A stretch of DNA of 64,000 nucleotides from JBJHBP01 sp050485685 (GTDB lineage Bacteria > Pseudomonadota > Gammaproteobacteria > Steroidobacterales > Rariloculaceae): positions 62,001 to 126,000 of the forward strand of contig JBJHBW010000003.1 in the NCBI GenBank assembly GCA_050485685.1, in the 5' to 3' direction. The position numbers and the translations under genes are program-made. The notes beneath the pieces were generated by a model. The model searched no databases. It had not been told where the DNA came from and saw only the letters and a list, made by a program, of their open reading frames with translations. The number at the start of each line of letters is the position of its first letter. Position 1 is the first letter of the stretch. Positions 43,590 to 53,078 of the stretch are shown here, one piece after another.

Positions 43590-45839
43590 GTGTTTGAGTT
43601 TTTATTCAAGTACTCCCGTACGACCTACGAAAGGGGCGAATTCCTGTTCGCCAGTGGCTGGCCGATCTGGTTGCTGATCAGCCTGATCGTTGCCGGTGCC
43701 GGTGTGGTGGCCTGGTCGCTGGCCCGCCGGCGCGGGCTGCTGGGCCCGGTGCGACTGGCAACGCTGGGCCTGGTACAGGCGCTGATGATCGCGATCGTGC
43801 TCGCGCTTGCCTGGCAGCCGGCGCTGCTGACGCAGACGCTGCGCGCACAGGAAAATGCGGTCGCGCTGCTGCTCGACACCTCGGCCAGCATGGGCTACGG
43901 GGACGATGATCGCTCACGGCTGGAGCAGGCGGTCACGGCCCTCAATCAGCGTGCGCTGCCTGAACTCGAAGAACTGTTCGACGTCGACCTGTTTGCGTTC
44001 TCAGGCGATGCCATAGCCCTGACGTCACTGGATGACGTTCCCCCGCCGGGTGCCGTCACCCACATTGGCGATGCACTTCTGGACGTCCTGCGTGCCTCCC
44101 AGTCCGGTTCGCTGGGCGCGATCATTCTCGTAAGCGACGGTGCCGACAACTCCGGACGTCTGGATGCCGCGCGTATCGCTGAGATCGCCAGTTTCGGTGT
44201 GCCCGTGCACACCGTCGGCGTGGGACGCGAGGTCATCCCCGAAGACATCGAGCTCGAAAACGTCGTGATCGCGCCGCAGGTCCTGCCGGACTCGAGCATC
44301 AGCGCCCAGGTCAGCATTCGCCACGCGCGCGCTGCGCAGGCCAATCTTCGTGTCTATGACGGCGACGCCATCATCGCGTCGCGCACCATTGATCTGCCGA
44401 ACCGGGTTGGCGTGACCACGCGCTGGATAGAACTGGACGTCGGTGAGCCCGGGCTCAAGGATCTGCGCTTTTCGCTGGACCCGCTGCCGGGCGAGCGCAA
44501 TCTGATCAACAACACGCAGTTCAGACCGATTGAAGTACCCGCCTCGCGGCGTTCCATTCTCTATGTGGAAGGCGAGCCGCGCTGGGAATACAAATTCATC
44601 CGTCGCGCTGTGACCGAAGGCACCTCGGTGCGTCTGCCCACGCTGCTGCGGACCACACCCAACAAGTTCTACCGTCAGGGCCTTGAGTCAGCCGACGAAC
44701 TGGAAGCCGGCTTCCCGACGGACGAAGAGACCCTGTTCCGCTATGACGCGCTGATCATAGGCAGTTTTGAAGCCGCTGCGCTGACGTCGTCGCAGCAGCG
44801 CCTGATACGCGATTTCGTCAACCGTCGGGGCGGCAGTCTGCTGATGCTGGGCGGCCGTCGCGGGCTGGCCGATGGTGGGTGGGGTGCAAGCCCGGTCGCC
44901 GATGTTCTGCCTGTGCTGCTGCCGGAGCCTGTGGCACCCACTTTCCAGCGCTTTCCGGCGCGGGCCTCGCTGACACCCGAAGGTGCCCGCTCACTGATTA
45001 CGCGACTGGACGTGGATGACAGCGTCAATGCCGCGCTGTGGCGCGAAATGCCGAACATTGCCGATTTCCAGTCGCTGGGCGCAATGAAGCCGGGCGCAGT
45101 GGCATTGCTGGAGGCGCAGCCTGAGGGGCGCAACACCACGTTGCCGCTGCTGGCACACCAGCGCTATGGCGCCGGCCATGCCTATGTGCTCGCGACGGGC
45201 GGCACGTGGCGCTGGCAGATGCAGCTGCCGCATACCGATCAGCGGCACGAGACGTTCTGGCGCCAGCTGCTGCAGGCGCTGGTGGCGCAGAGCCCGAACC
45301 CCGTCACACTGACCAGCGAGCGCACGTTCTACGGCGACGACAGCGCGATAGAGCTGCGGGCCGAGGTGCGCGATCGCACGTTCACAGCGGCCGATGCCGC
45401 CGAAGTGACTCTGTCGGTGGACACGGGCATGGGCCCGCCGGTCTCGCTGACCATGGAGCCGGTCCCTGGCGAGCGCGGAGTTTTCGCGGCCGTCTACGAT
45501 CCGCCTGGATCGGGGGTGTTCCGATTCACCGCCGCGGCCAGCGTCGACGGCACCTCGCTGGGTTCTGCGCAGTATGCGGTGCGTCGCGAAGTCGGCGTAG
45601 GCGAGCACTTCCAGTATCAGCAGAATCGCGCGTTGCTGGAGCGGCTCTCGGATGCCACCGGCGGGCAATACTTCACGCTGGCTGATCTCGGCAATCTGCC
45701 CGAGACCGTGCGTTATTCCGAAGCCGGCATCGTCGAGCGCGAGATCCTGCACCTGTGGAACATGCCGTTCGCATTTCTTCTTCTGTTACTGCTGAAGGGC
45801 GGCGAGTGGGTGCTGCGCCTCGCATGGGGGCGCCTGTGA
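43590..45839 (+). CDS. VWA-domain membrane protein with a GATase1-like domain
   Basis: A 749-aa inner-membrane protein: helices at about 24-45 and 54-75, a von Willebrand A domain with the MIDAS DTSAS (residues 96-100), a middle beta region, a type 1 glutamine-amidotransferase-like domain near 320-560 (ILYVEGEPRWEYKF, GGSLLMLGGRRGLADGG) without an evident catalytic Cys, and a hydrophobic C-terminal helix. Such proteins occur in MoxR/Bat-type operons and are thought to act in metal-dependent protein assembly at the membrane. Start is GTG at 43590. Its TGA overlaps the GTG of the next gene. Confidence 0.85.
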   Translation: MFEFLFKYSRTTYERGEFLFASGWPIWLLISLIVAGAGVVAWSLARRRGLLGPVRLATLGLVQALMIAIVLALAWQPALLTQTLRAQENAVALLLDTSASMGYGDDDRSRLEQAVTALNQRALPELEELFDVDLFAFSGDAIALTSLDDVPPPGAVTHIGDALLDVLRASQSGSLGAIILVSDGADNSGRLDAARIAEIASFGVPVHTVGVGREVIPEDIELENVVIAPQVLPDSSISAQVSIRHARAAQANLRVYDGDAIIASRTIDLPNRVGVTTRWIELDVGEPGLKDLRFSLDPLPGERNLINNTQFRPIEVPASRRSILYVEGEPRWEYKFIRRAVTEGTSVRLPTLLRTTPNKFYRQGLESADELEAGFPTDEETLFRYDALIIGSFEAAALTSSQQRLIRDFVNRRGGSLLMLGGRRGLADGGWGASPVADVLPVLLPEPVAPTFQRFPARASLTPEGARSLITRLDVDDSVNAALWREMPNIADFQSLGAMKPGAVALLEAQPEGRNTTLPLLAHQRYGAGHAYVLATGGTWRWQMQLPHTDQRHETFWRQLLQALVAQSPNPVTLTSERTFYGDDSAIELRAEVRDRTFTAADAAEVTLSVDTGMGPPVSLTMEPVPGERGVFAAVYDPPGSGVFRFTAAASVDGTSLGSAQYAVRREVGVGEHFQYQQNRALLERLSDATGGQYFTLADLGNLPETVRYSEAGIVEREILHLWNMPFAFLLLLLLKGGEWVLRLAWGRL

Positions 45840-46738
45840 GACAGCGCACACTGATCACGTCCTTGTGTGCTGCCGCACTGATGGTGACTGTGCCGGTGCA
45901 TGCCGAGCTGCACTTTCTGATCGTCAGCGGCCTGGGCGGTGAGGCCCGATACGAGCAGGCATTCGCGGCCCAGGCGGAAGCCATGGCGGAAGCGGCCATG
46001 CTCACGACTGGCGATGAATCCCGTATCACGGTGTTGTCCGGCCCCGTGGCGACCCGCGACATGCTGGCCGATGCCGTGGAGTCTCTGGCCGAGAGGCTGC
46101 GCCCGACCGACAGCGTCGCCGTGTTCCTGATCGGTCACGGCACCTATGACGGCCAGCAGTACAAGTTCAACCTGCCAGGACCCGATCCCACCGGTGAAGA
46201 TCTCGCCGAGCTGTTCGACATGCTGCCGGCGCGCTCGCAGCTCGTGGTCAATGCAACCAGTGCCAGCGGCGCCGTGCTCGAGCAGTGGCAGGCCGACGGC
46301 CGCATCGTGATCACGGCGACCCGCAGCGGCAACGAGCGCAATGCCACGCGCTTTCCCGAGCACTGGGCGGCCGCGCTGCGATCGGAAGCCGCGGATGCGA
46401 ATCGCAACGGTGTGATCACGGTCCAGGAGGCTTTCGATTACACCGCGAGACGCGTGGCCGACAGCTACGAATCGGCCGGCAACCTGGCCACCGAACATGC
46501 ACAGATCGCCGGCGACGGGGCCGCCCGCTTCGATGTTGCACGGTTGACGGCGAGGGTCGCGATGACGCCGGCGCTGGAGCGCCTGTACGGCGAGCGCGAT
46601 GCGATCGAGCAGGCCATCGATGCACTTCGTGATCGGCGCGAGACCATGCCAACGCGTGATTACTTCGATGAGCTGCAGCCGCTGTTGCTGCAGCTGGCCG
46701 ATGTGCAGGACCGCATAGACGCGGAACAGGCGGAGTAG
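45836..46738 (+). CDS. Exported caspase-fold protein, catalytic Cys apparently lost
   Basis: A 300-aa protein with a signal peptide (cleavage near VHA-EL, residue 23). HFLIVSGLGG, SVAVFLIGHGTYDG with H101, and QLVVNATSASGAV follow the beta-strand/His/Cys order of the caspase-legumain (clan CD) fold, but the Cys position holds T141 (NATSASG in place of the usual xACxSG). A 12-residue EF-hand-type loop, DANRNGVITVQE, lies at 187-198, then a helical coiled-coil end. It could be a pseudo-peptidase sensor or scaffold; activity is not shown. Start GTG 45836 overlaps the previous stop. The fold assignment is by motif only. Confidence 0.65.
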   Translation: MRQRTLITSLCAAALMVTVPVHAELHFLIVSGLGGEARYEQAFAAQAEAMAEAAMLTTGDESRITVLSGPVATRDMLADAVESLAERLRPTDSVAVFLIGHGTYDGQQYKFNLPGPDPTGEDLAELFDMLPARSQLVVNATSASGAVLEQWQADGRIVITATRSGNERNATRFPEHWAAALRSEAADANRNGVITVQEAFDYTARRVADSYESAGNLATEHAQIAGDGAARFDVARLTARVAMTPALERLYGERDAIEQAIDALRDRRETMPTRDYFDELQPLLLQLADVQDRIDAEQAE

Positions 46739-46745
46739 GGACATC

Positions 46746-49034
46746 ATGATTCGCCGCGCCGCACTGAGTGCACTGATGCTGTTCGCGGCGCCGGCACTCT
46801 GGGCCGCGATCGAGTACGGCCCGGACCGCCCGGACGTGCTGGCTGAATGCGACACGCTGCAATACCGCGGCGAGCGTGCCGACGCCACGCGCTGCTATAC
46901 GGCACTGCTCGCTGCGCAGACCGATGCGCGCATCCGTGCCGAGGCGGCACGCGCACTGGGTGATCTGCGCGCCGCGAACAGTCACTTCCAGGCTGCCTCG
47001 CGCGAGTTTCCCGATGACCCGGTGGTGCTGACGCGCTGGGGCGAACTGTTCATCACCACCCATCAGAATAACGAAGCCATCCGTCTGTTCCAGGAAGCAC
47101 TGGAGCTGGATCCGGACTACTGGCCGGCGACACTGGGTCTTGCCAGGGTCGCCACCGGCCGCTTCGAGGATCGTGCGCGGGACTGGACGGCGCAGGTGCT
47201 GGAGGCCGAGCCCGACGCGCTGGCCGCGCACCTGCTGATCGCGAGAATGGACCTCGAGGAAGGGGCCTACGATCGCGCCGCCGCACGACTGGATACCGCC
47301 TACGAGATCGCCCGGCGGCGTGACTACCCGCCGCTCGAGGTCTATGCGCTGAAAGCATCGCTGGACCTGCTGGAGGGCGCCGAGGAAAGCCCGTGGCTGG
47401 AGCGCGCGCTGGCATACAACCCGCGTTACGGGGAAATCCACGAAACGCTGGCGTACTTCTTCGTGATCACACGTCGCTACCGTGAAGCGATCGCGGAACT
47501 GCGCCAGGCCATAGAACTGAAGCCCGATCTGTACTCCGCGCATGCGGAACTCGGCGTGAACCTGCTGCGCCACAACGAGGTCGCCGAGGCACAACGGCAT
47601 CTGGCGATTGCCTACCGCGGCGATCCCTACAGCGCGGTGATCACGAACACGCTGCGTCTGATCGACACGCTCGACAACTTCATCGTCACACGCCACGAGC
47701 TGGAGCTCGATCCGCAGGCGCTGTCCGACAACGGGTCGCTGGAACTGCAGCGCCCCTCGGCGGCCGTCATCCTGCGTCTGCATCGCTCCGAAGCCGAGGT
47801 GCTGCAGCCCTACGTTCTGGACCTTACGCGACGCAGCATCGAAACCTTCACGCGGCGCTACGAATTCGAACTCCAGGAGCCGGTCATCGTCGAGCTCTAT
47901 CCTTACGAGGACGACTTCGCCGTGCGCACCCTGGGATTGCCGGGCATCGGGCTGCTCGGTGTGGCTTTCGGTTACCTCGTAGCGATGAACAGTCCGTCGG
48001 CCAAGCCGGAGGGCGACTTCCACTGGGGCACCACGCTGTGGCACGAGATCGCCCACATCTTTACGCTGGGCGCGACAAATCATCTGGTGCCGCGATGGTT
48101 CAGTGAGGGTGTATCCGTATTCGAGGAATGGAGCACCGGTCCGCTGCCAGGTCGTCACATGCCGCCTACCGTATTTCAGGCGATCATCGAAGACATGCTG
48201 CTGCCGGTCGCGGATCTGGACCGCGGATTCATACGGCCGACCTATCGCAATCAGGTCATCGTTTCGTACATGCAGGCCGGACTGATCTGTGAGTACATCG
48301 CAGGCCGTTGGGGACAGCAGGCGCTTGCTGAAATGCTGCGCCTTTACCGGGATGGCTTCGATACCGCCGAAACCATAGAGGCGGCGCTTGAGATTGCACC
48401 GGAGGATTTCGATCGCGAGTTTGCTGCGTGGCTGCAGGAGGAGTTCAGCCATGTGCTGGCGAATTTCGACGAGTGGCAACAGGCGCAGCGCGATGCGCAG
48501 CAGGCCGCGCAGGGCAACGACTGGCCGGCGGCACTGGCGGCGGCCGAGCAGGCGGTCAGCATCTTTCCGGAATACGTCAGCCAGGGCAGTGCCTATCTGG
48601 CCAAGGCGCGTGCACTGGATGAACTCGGTGACCGCGATCGCGCCATCGAAGTGATGAGCGACTATCACCGGCGCGGTGGCCACAATCCGGGCGCGCTGAC
48701 CCGGCTGGCCGGCTGGCTGGACGAAGCTGGTCGCAACGAGGAAGCACTGACCGTGCTCGGCGATGTCGTCTGGGTTGCGCCCATGCAGGAAGGTCTGCAC
48801 CGCCAGCTCGGTGACTGGCTGCTTGCGGCCGGGCGCGCCGAAGAAGCGCTGGGCGAATATCAGGTCATGATGGCGATGGATCCACAGGACAAACCCGGTG
48901 CGCACATGCGCATGGCACGCGCTTTTCTTGCGCTCGATGACCGCGAACGGGGTCGCGAGCAGTTGTTGTATGCTCTGGACATCGCGCCCCATTACCGGGA
49001 AGCACAACAGTTGTTAATGGAGATCGTACGTTGA
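46746..49034 (+). CDS. Periplasmic TPR protein with a zinc-peptidase (MA-like) domain
   Basis: A 762-aa exported protein: signal peptide 1-20 (cleaved after LWA), at least five N-terminal TPR-like repeats (ALGDLRAANSHFQAA, EAIRLFQEALELDPDYW, AIAELRQAIELKPDLY), a gluzincin domain with HEIAH at 433-437 and a downstream Glu in WFSEGVSVFEEW, then further C-terminal TPRs. The HExxH-x(~20)-E arrangement matches peptidase family MA (M1-like). It begins 7 bp after the caspase-like gene, with AGGG upstream, and its stop overlaps the MoxR TTG. The substrate is unknown. Confidence 0.85.
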   Translation: MIRRAALSALMLFAAPALWAAIEYGPDRPDVLAECDTLQYRGERADATRCYTALLAAQTDARIRAEAARALGDLRAANSHFQAASREFPDDPVVLTRWGELFITTHQNNEAIRLFQEALELDPDYWPATLGLARVATGRFEDRARDWTAQVLEAEPDALAAHLLIARMDLEEGAYDRAAARLDTAYEIARRRDYPPLEVYALKASLDLLEGAEESPWLERALAYNPRYGEIHETLAYFFVITRRYREAIAELRQAIELKPDLYSAHAELGVNLLRHNEVAEAQRHLAIAYRGDPYSAVITNTLRLIDTLDNFIVTRHELELDPQALSDNGSLELQRPSAAVILRLHRSEAEVLQPYVLDLTRRSIETFTRRYEFELQEPVIVELYPYEDDFAVRTLGLPGIGLLGVAFGYLVAMNSPSAKPEGDFHWGTTLWHEIAHIFTLGATNHLVPRWFSEGVSVFEEWSTGPLPGRHMPPTVFQAIIEDMLLPVADLDRGFIRPTYRNQVIVSYMQAGLICEYIAGRWGQQALAEMLRLYRDGFDTAETIEAALEIAPEDFDREFAAWLQEEFSHVLANFDEWQQAQRDAQQAAQGNDWPAALAAAEQAVSIFPEYVSQGSAYLAKARALDELGDRDRAIEVMSDYHRRGGHNPGALTRLAGWLDEAGRNEEALTVLGDVVWVAPMQEGLHRQLGDWLLAAGRAEEALGEYQVMMAMDPQDKPGAHMRMARAFLALDDRERGREQLLYALDIAPHYREAQQLLMEIVR

Positions 49035-50071
49035 GTTCCGAATCCGCAAACCAGTTTGATACCGAGGAAACCCGTGCACTGATCGGGGATTTCCAGACAG
49101 CCCTGAACGGAATTCGCGGCGAGGTCCGCAAGGTGATCGTCGGCCAGGATGAAGTCGTCGAGCATCTGATGCTGACACTGCTGGTTGGCGGACACTGCCT
49201 GATTACCGGCATGCCCGGAACGGCGAAGACGCTGCTGGTGCGCACCCTCGCATCGGCGCTGGGACTCAGTTTCAAGCGCATTCAGTTCACGCCCGATCTG
49301 ATGCCCACGGACGTGACCGGTACCGACGTGATCGAGGAAGACATCACCACCGGCCACCGCACCTGGACCTTCGTGCCGGGTCCGCTGTTCGCGAATGTGC
49401 TGCTCGCTGACGAGATCAACCGCACGCCGCCGAAGACGCAGTCGGCGCTGCTGGAGGCCATGCAGGAATTCACGGTGACCGTGCGTGGCCATCTGCATCC
49501 CATAGAACGCCCGTTCTTCGTGCTCGCAACGCAGAATCCGATCGAACTGGAAGGCACCTATCCGCTGCCGGAAGCGCAGTTGGACCGCTTCCTGTTCAAC
49601 GTTGTACTTGATTATCTGACGGCCGAAGACGAACTCGAGGTCGTGAACCGCTTCACCACAACGATGAAGATGCCGGAGATCAAGCCGTGGACCACGCCTG
49701 AGCAGATCGTGCGTTTCCAGGAGCTGGTGCGACAGGTGCCGGTGGCCGAAAGCGTCAATCGCTATGCGGTGGATCTGGTGCGTGCGACGCGGCCAGCCGA
49801 TCCTGGCGCACCGGAAATGGTCAAGCGCTACATTCAGTATGGCGCCAGCGTGCGGGCGACGCTGTTCATTACGCTGGCCGCGAAGGCGCGTGCGCTGATG
49901 GCCGGCCGTTATCACGTCACGCGCGAGGACATCGCCGCGCTGGCCCTGCCGGTGCTGCGCCACCGCGTGCTGGCGAATTACTTTGCCGAATCCGATGGTG
50001 TGACCGTGGATCAGGTGCTGACGCACCTCATCGAGGGTGAATCCGGCGCCAGGCGGGCGAGTGCTGGATGA
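49031..50071 (+). CDS. MoxR family AAA+ ATPase
   Basis: A 346-aa MoxR ATPase (Walker A GMPGTAKT at 60-67; Walker B LLADEINRTPPKTQSALLEAM; ATQNPIELEGTYPLPEAQLDRF). MoxR proteins act with VWA partners as chaperones that insert cofactors or metals or prepare complexes. It starts at a TTG (49031) overlapping the previous TGA, and its stop overlaps the ATG of the DUF58 gene. It is the likely energy source of the operon. Confidence 0.95.
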   Translation: MSSESANQFDTEETRALIGDFQTALNGIRGEVRKVIVGQDEVVEHLMLTLLVGGHCLITGMPGTAKTLLVRTLASALGLSFKRIQFTPDLMPTDVTGTDVIEEDITTGHRTWTFVPGPLFANVLLADEINRTPPKTQSALLEAMQEFTVTVRGHLHPIERPFFVLATQNPIELEGTYPLPEAQLDRFLFNVVLDYLTAEDELEVVNRFTTTMKMPEIKPWTTPEQIVRFQELVRQVPVAESVNRYAVDLVRATRPADPGAPEMVKRYIQYGASVRATLFITLAAKARALMAGRYHVTREDIAALALPVLRHRVLANYFAESDGVTVDQVLTHLIEGESGARRASAG

Positions 50072-50970
50072 GCGCTCTCGCGCAAGGCCGGAATCTGTTA
50101 CATCCGGAAGTCCTTGCGGGACTTTCCAATCTCGATCTCATTGCGCGCGTGGTGGTGGAGGGCGTGCTGACCGGCATGCACCGGTCACCGTTCTTCGGCT
50201 TCAGTCAGGAATTCGCGGAGTATCGGGCCTATTCGGAAGGCGATGATCCGCGCTTTGTGGACTGGAACGTCTACGCGCGCACCGAAAGAACCTACATCAA
50301 GCGCTATATCGGCGAGACCAATACCCGGCTGGTGATCCTCCTCGATGCCAGTGCGTCCATGGGCTATGGGTCCGGTTCCGTCACCAAGCTGCAGTACGGG
50401 AAGTATCTGGCCGCGACCATGGCCTATCTCGCTGCCCGCCAGCACGATGCAGTCGGTCTGATCGTGTTCGACGAGGAAGTTCGCGAACATCGTCCGGCGT
50501 CCTCGCGCACCGGCCGGCTCAGCAACGTGCTGCATGCGATTGATCGCGCCGAACCGGGCCGCAAGACCAACCTGACGGCGCCGTTCGAGCGCTTCCACCA
50601 GTTCGAGCGCGGCCGCGGTCTTGTCGCCGTGATTTCCGATTTCTACTGTGATCCGGAGGCCATGCTCAAGGGTGTGCAGCCGCTGGCCTATCAGGGCCAG
50701 GATGTTGTGCTGTTTCAGCTGCTCGACCCCCAGGAGCTGGAACCGCAGGTCAAGGAATCGATGTTTCTCGAAGACATGGAAACCGGTGAGGCCATGGAAG
50801 TGTCGCCGGTATTCATGCGTTCGCGTTACCGGGAGCGCATACAGGAACACATAGACGCGCTGAAGAAGGCGTCCCTGCGTGCCGGGGCCGATCACATGAT
50901 GCTGAAGACCGATCAGCCGCTGGATGCGGCGATGCGGAATTATCTGATGTTCAGGCAGCGGCGCGGATGA
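50068..50970 (+). CDS. DUF58 domain-containing protein (MoxR partner, VWA-like)
   Basis: A 300-aa soluble protein. The DUF58 hallmark EYRAYSEGDDPRFVDW lies at residues 51-66, and a VWA-like MIDAS DASAS is at 93-97. DUF58 proteins are regularly encoded directly after MoxR, as here (ATGA overlap). It ends 67 bp before the BatA-like gene; the DUF4381 gene often found in that place is absent. Confidence 0.93.
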   Translation: MSALAQGRNLLHPEVLAGLSNLDLIARVVVEGVLTGMHRSPFFGFSQEFAEYRAYSEGDDPRFVDWNVYARTERTYIKRYIGETNTRLVILLDASASMGYGSGSVTKLQYGKYLAATMAYLAARQHDAVGLIVFDEEVREHRPASSRTGRLSNVLHAIDRAEPGRKTNLTAPFERFHQFERGRGLVAVISDFYCDPEAMLKGVQPLAYQGQDVVLFQLLDPQELEPQVKESMFLEDMETGEAMEVSPVFMRSRYRERIQEHIDALKKASLRAGADHMMLKTDQPLDAAMRNYLMFRQRRG

Positions 50971-51037
50971 ACGGCATTAACAGGATTGGCACGATGCATG
51001 ACCCGCGCCACAGACTGCCGCTGATTGCGAGGTGCAA

Positions 51038-53032
51038 ATGAGTTTTCTGGCTCCGGCATTTCTTGCAGGCCTGCTCGCGATTGCGCTGCCGTTGTGGCTG
51101 CACCGTCTGTCGTCGGATAACCCCAATCGCAGCAAATTCAGCTCGCTGATGTTCCTGGAGCCGGGTGAGCCGCAGCGTGTGCTCGCGCGCAAGCTGCAGT
51201 ACCTGTTGCTGCTCGCCCTGCGCATCGCGCTGCTGGTGCTGATCGCGCTGGCGTTCACGCAGCCGACCTGGTGGCGCACACCCGCCGCGGCTTCCGGTGA
51301 CGGCGCGCGGCTGCATGTCATCCTGATGGACGTATCCGCATCGATGAGCTACGGCGACCGCTTCACGCGCGCGCGTCAGCAGGCGCTGTCGGTACTCGAT
51401 CAAACGGCGGGCGGCGATCAGGTGCAGCTGCTGGCCACCGGTCGCGTGACCGAGTTGCTGACCGAGCCGACGCAGGACCGGGCCATTGTCCGCCAGCGCA
51501 TCAACACGCTGGAACCGGGCGTATTCCGCGCCGATTACGGTCAGATGATGCGCGCCGCCGAAGCGATGACGCGCAATGCCGAGCTGCCGGTGGTGCTGCA
51601 TGTCGTGACCGACGCGCAGCGCACCGCGATGCCTGCCCGCTTTGCAGAGCTTTCACCGCGCCGGCCTATGGAGATCAACATCCACAGTATCGCGCAGCCG
51701 GGTGAGGACAACTGGGCACTGGAGAGCTTCGGTGGTTCCGCCGTCACCGGCGAACTGCAGGCTGTGGTGCGGAGTTTCTCGGGGCAGTCGGTGCAGCGCA
51801 CGGTATCGCTGGAGCTGAACGATCGCACCGTGCAGAGCCAGACCGTGACGGTGCCGGCCGGCGAACGGGTGCAGGTGAATTTCGAACCGCTGACCCTGGC
51901 ATCCGGCGTGAATCGGGTGCGAGCGTTTGTGACACCGGGTGACCGTCTGACGCTGGACGACCAGCGCTTCCTCGCTCTGAAGCGTGCGGAGCCGACTCCG
52001 GTGCTGGTCGTGGGCAACGAAGCGCGCAGCCCGGGCGTATTGTTCACGAGTTCGGCGATGCAGACGCTGGACACGATGGCGCTGCAGCCCGAGGGCGTGA
52101 CACCGGCTGCGATAATGGATCGCACGCTGACCGATTACGGGTTTATCGTTGTGACGGATGCGGGACTGCTCAGCAGTGCCGCGGCCGGTCGTCTCGCCGA
52201 CTATGTGCGCGACGGCGGTGTACTGCTGATGGGTTTCAGCCAGCGCGCAAGCGGACTCGGCCAGGTGCCGGTGACCGGCCATGCCTTCCGGGTGCTGGGC
52301 CAGCCGGCCACGGCCGATGGTGCGAGCCGGTTCACTTCCGCCGGTGTACTCGACGGCACGCATACTGCGATGCGCGGTCTGGAAGGCCTGCGACTGGCGA
52401 GGTTCCAGCGTTACGTGGCTCTGGAAACGACGGATCGCGACCGTGTGCTGGCACGCCTGGAAGACGACACGCCGCTGGTGGTCGAATCCGAAGTGGGCAA
52501 CGGTCGTGTGCTGCTGTTCGCATCGTCACTGGATCGCGAATGGAATGATGTGCCGGTGCAGCCGGTTTTCGTGCCACTGATCGCGAACTTCGCCAATCAT
52601 CTGCTGGGCGGCGCAGGCTTCAGCAGCGAGGCTGCGCTGGGCAGCACGCTGGCGCTGCGCGCCATGGGAATGCCCGGCGGGCAGATCTACGATCCCCGCG
52701 GCCGGGCCGCATTGGGGATGGGTGGGGGAACTGCTGACGTCCTCCTGGATCAAATTGGTTTCTATGAGCTGGTTGGTGGTGGACGAACGGAGCTGGTCGC
52801 GGTCAATTTCGATGCCCGTGAATCGGATCTGAGTTCGCTGGACGATGCGGCACTGGCACGCTGGGCCGCATTGGGGCAGCAGATTGATGGCCCTGAAGTC
52901 ACGGCCACTGCAGATGCCGCCAGCCGGATTCCATGGGCGCTGGGTCCGTGGCTGCTGCTTTTTCTGGCTGCGGCCGTGATCATGGAATCCTGGGCCGGAA
53001 ACTGGCATCTTAGGGTGCGTCGGGCCCTTTAG
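51038..53032 (+). CDS. BatA-like VWA membrane protein
   Basis: A 664-aa inner-membrane protein. It begins MSFLAPAFLAGLLAIALPLWLHRL, the start of the BatA N-terminal domain, followed by a second helix (about 55-75), a VWA domain with MIDAS DVSAS at 98-102, a long beta-rich region with a GATase1-like stretch (TPVLVVGNEARSPG) and a C-terminal helix. GAGG lies 6 nt before the ATG at 51038, so this is preferred to the GTG two codons upstream. It probably complements the first VWA protein in the same complex. Confidence 0.87.
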   Translation: MSFLAPAFLAGLLAIALPLWLHRLSSDNPNRSKFSSLMFLEPGEPQRVLARKLQYLLLLALRIALLVLIALAFTQPTWWRTPAAASGDGARLHVILMDVSASMSYGDRFTRARQQALSVLDQTAGGDQVQLLATGRVTELLTEPTQDRAIVRQRINTLEPGVFRADYGQMMRAAEAMTRNAELPVVLHVVTDAQRTAMPARFAELSPRRPMEINIHSIAQPGEDNWALESFGGSAVTGELQAVVRSFSGQSVQRTVSLELNDRTVQSQTVTVPAGERVQVNFEPLTLASGVNRVRAFVTPGDRLTLDDQRFLALKRAEPTPVLVVGNEARSPGVLFTSSAMQTLDTMALQPEGVTPAAIMDRTLTDYGFIVVTDAGLLSSAAAGRLADYVRDGGVLLMGFSQRASGLGQVPVTGHAFRVLGQPATADGASRFTSAGVLDGTHTAMRGLEGLRLARFQRYVALETTDRDRVLARLEDDTPLVVESEVGNGRVLLFASSLDREWNDVPVQPVFVPLIANFANHLLGGAGFSSEAALGSTLALRAMGMPGGQIYDPRGRAALGMGGGTADVLLDQIGFYELVGGGRTELVAVNFDARESDLSSLDDAALARWAALGQQIDGPEVTATADAASRIPWALGPWLLLFLAAAVIMESWAGNWHLRVRRAL

Positions 53033-53078
53033 CCCGACGATTTACAGGCGCCGCGCACGCCAAGGGGAACAGAGCCAA

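Noticed and set aside
46416..49007. An 863-codon open frame on the minus strand, opposite the caspase-like and TPR-peptidase genes
   Set aside because: It is antisense to genes with signal peptides, HEIAH motif and overlapping start/stop codons. Its translation is rich in His, Gln and Arg without any domain, typical of a shadow frame in GC-rich DNA.
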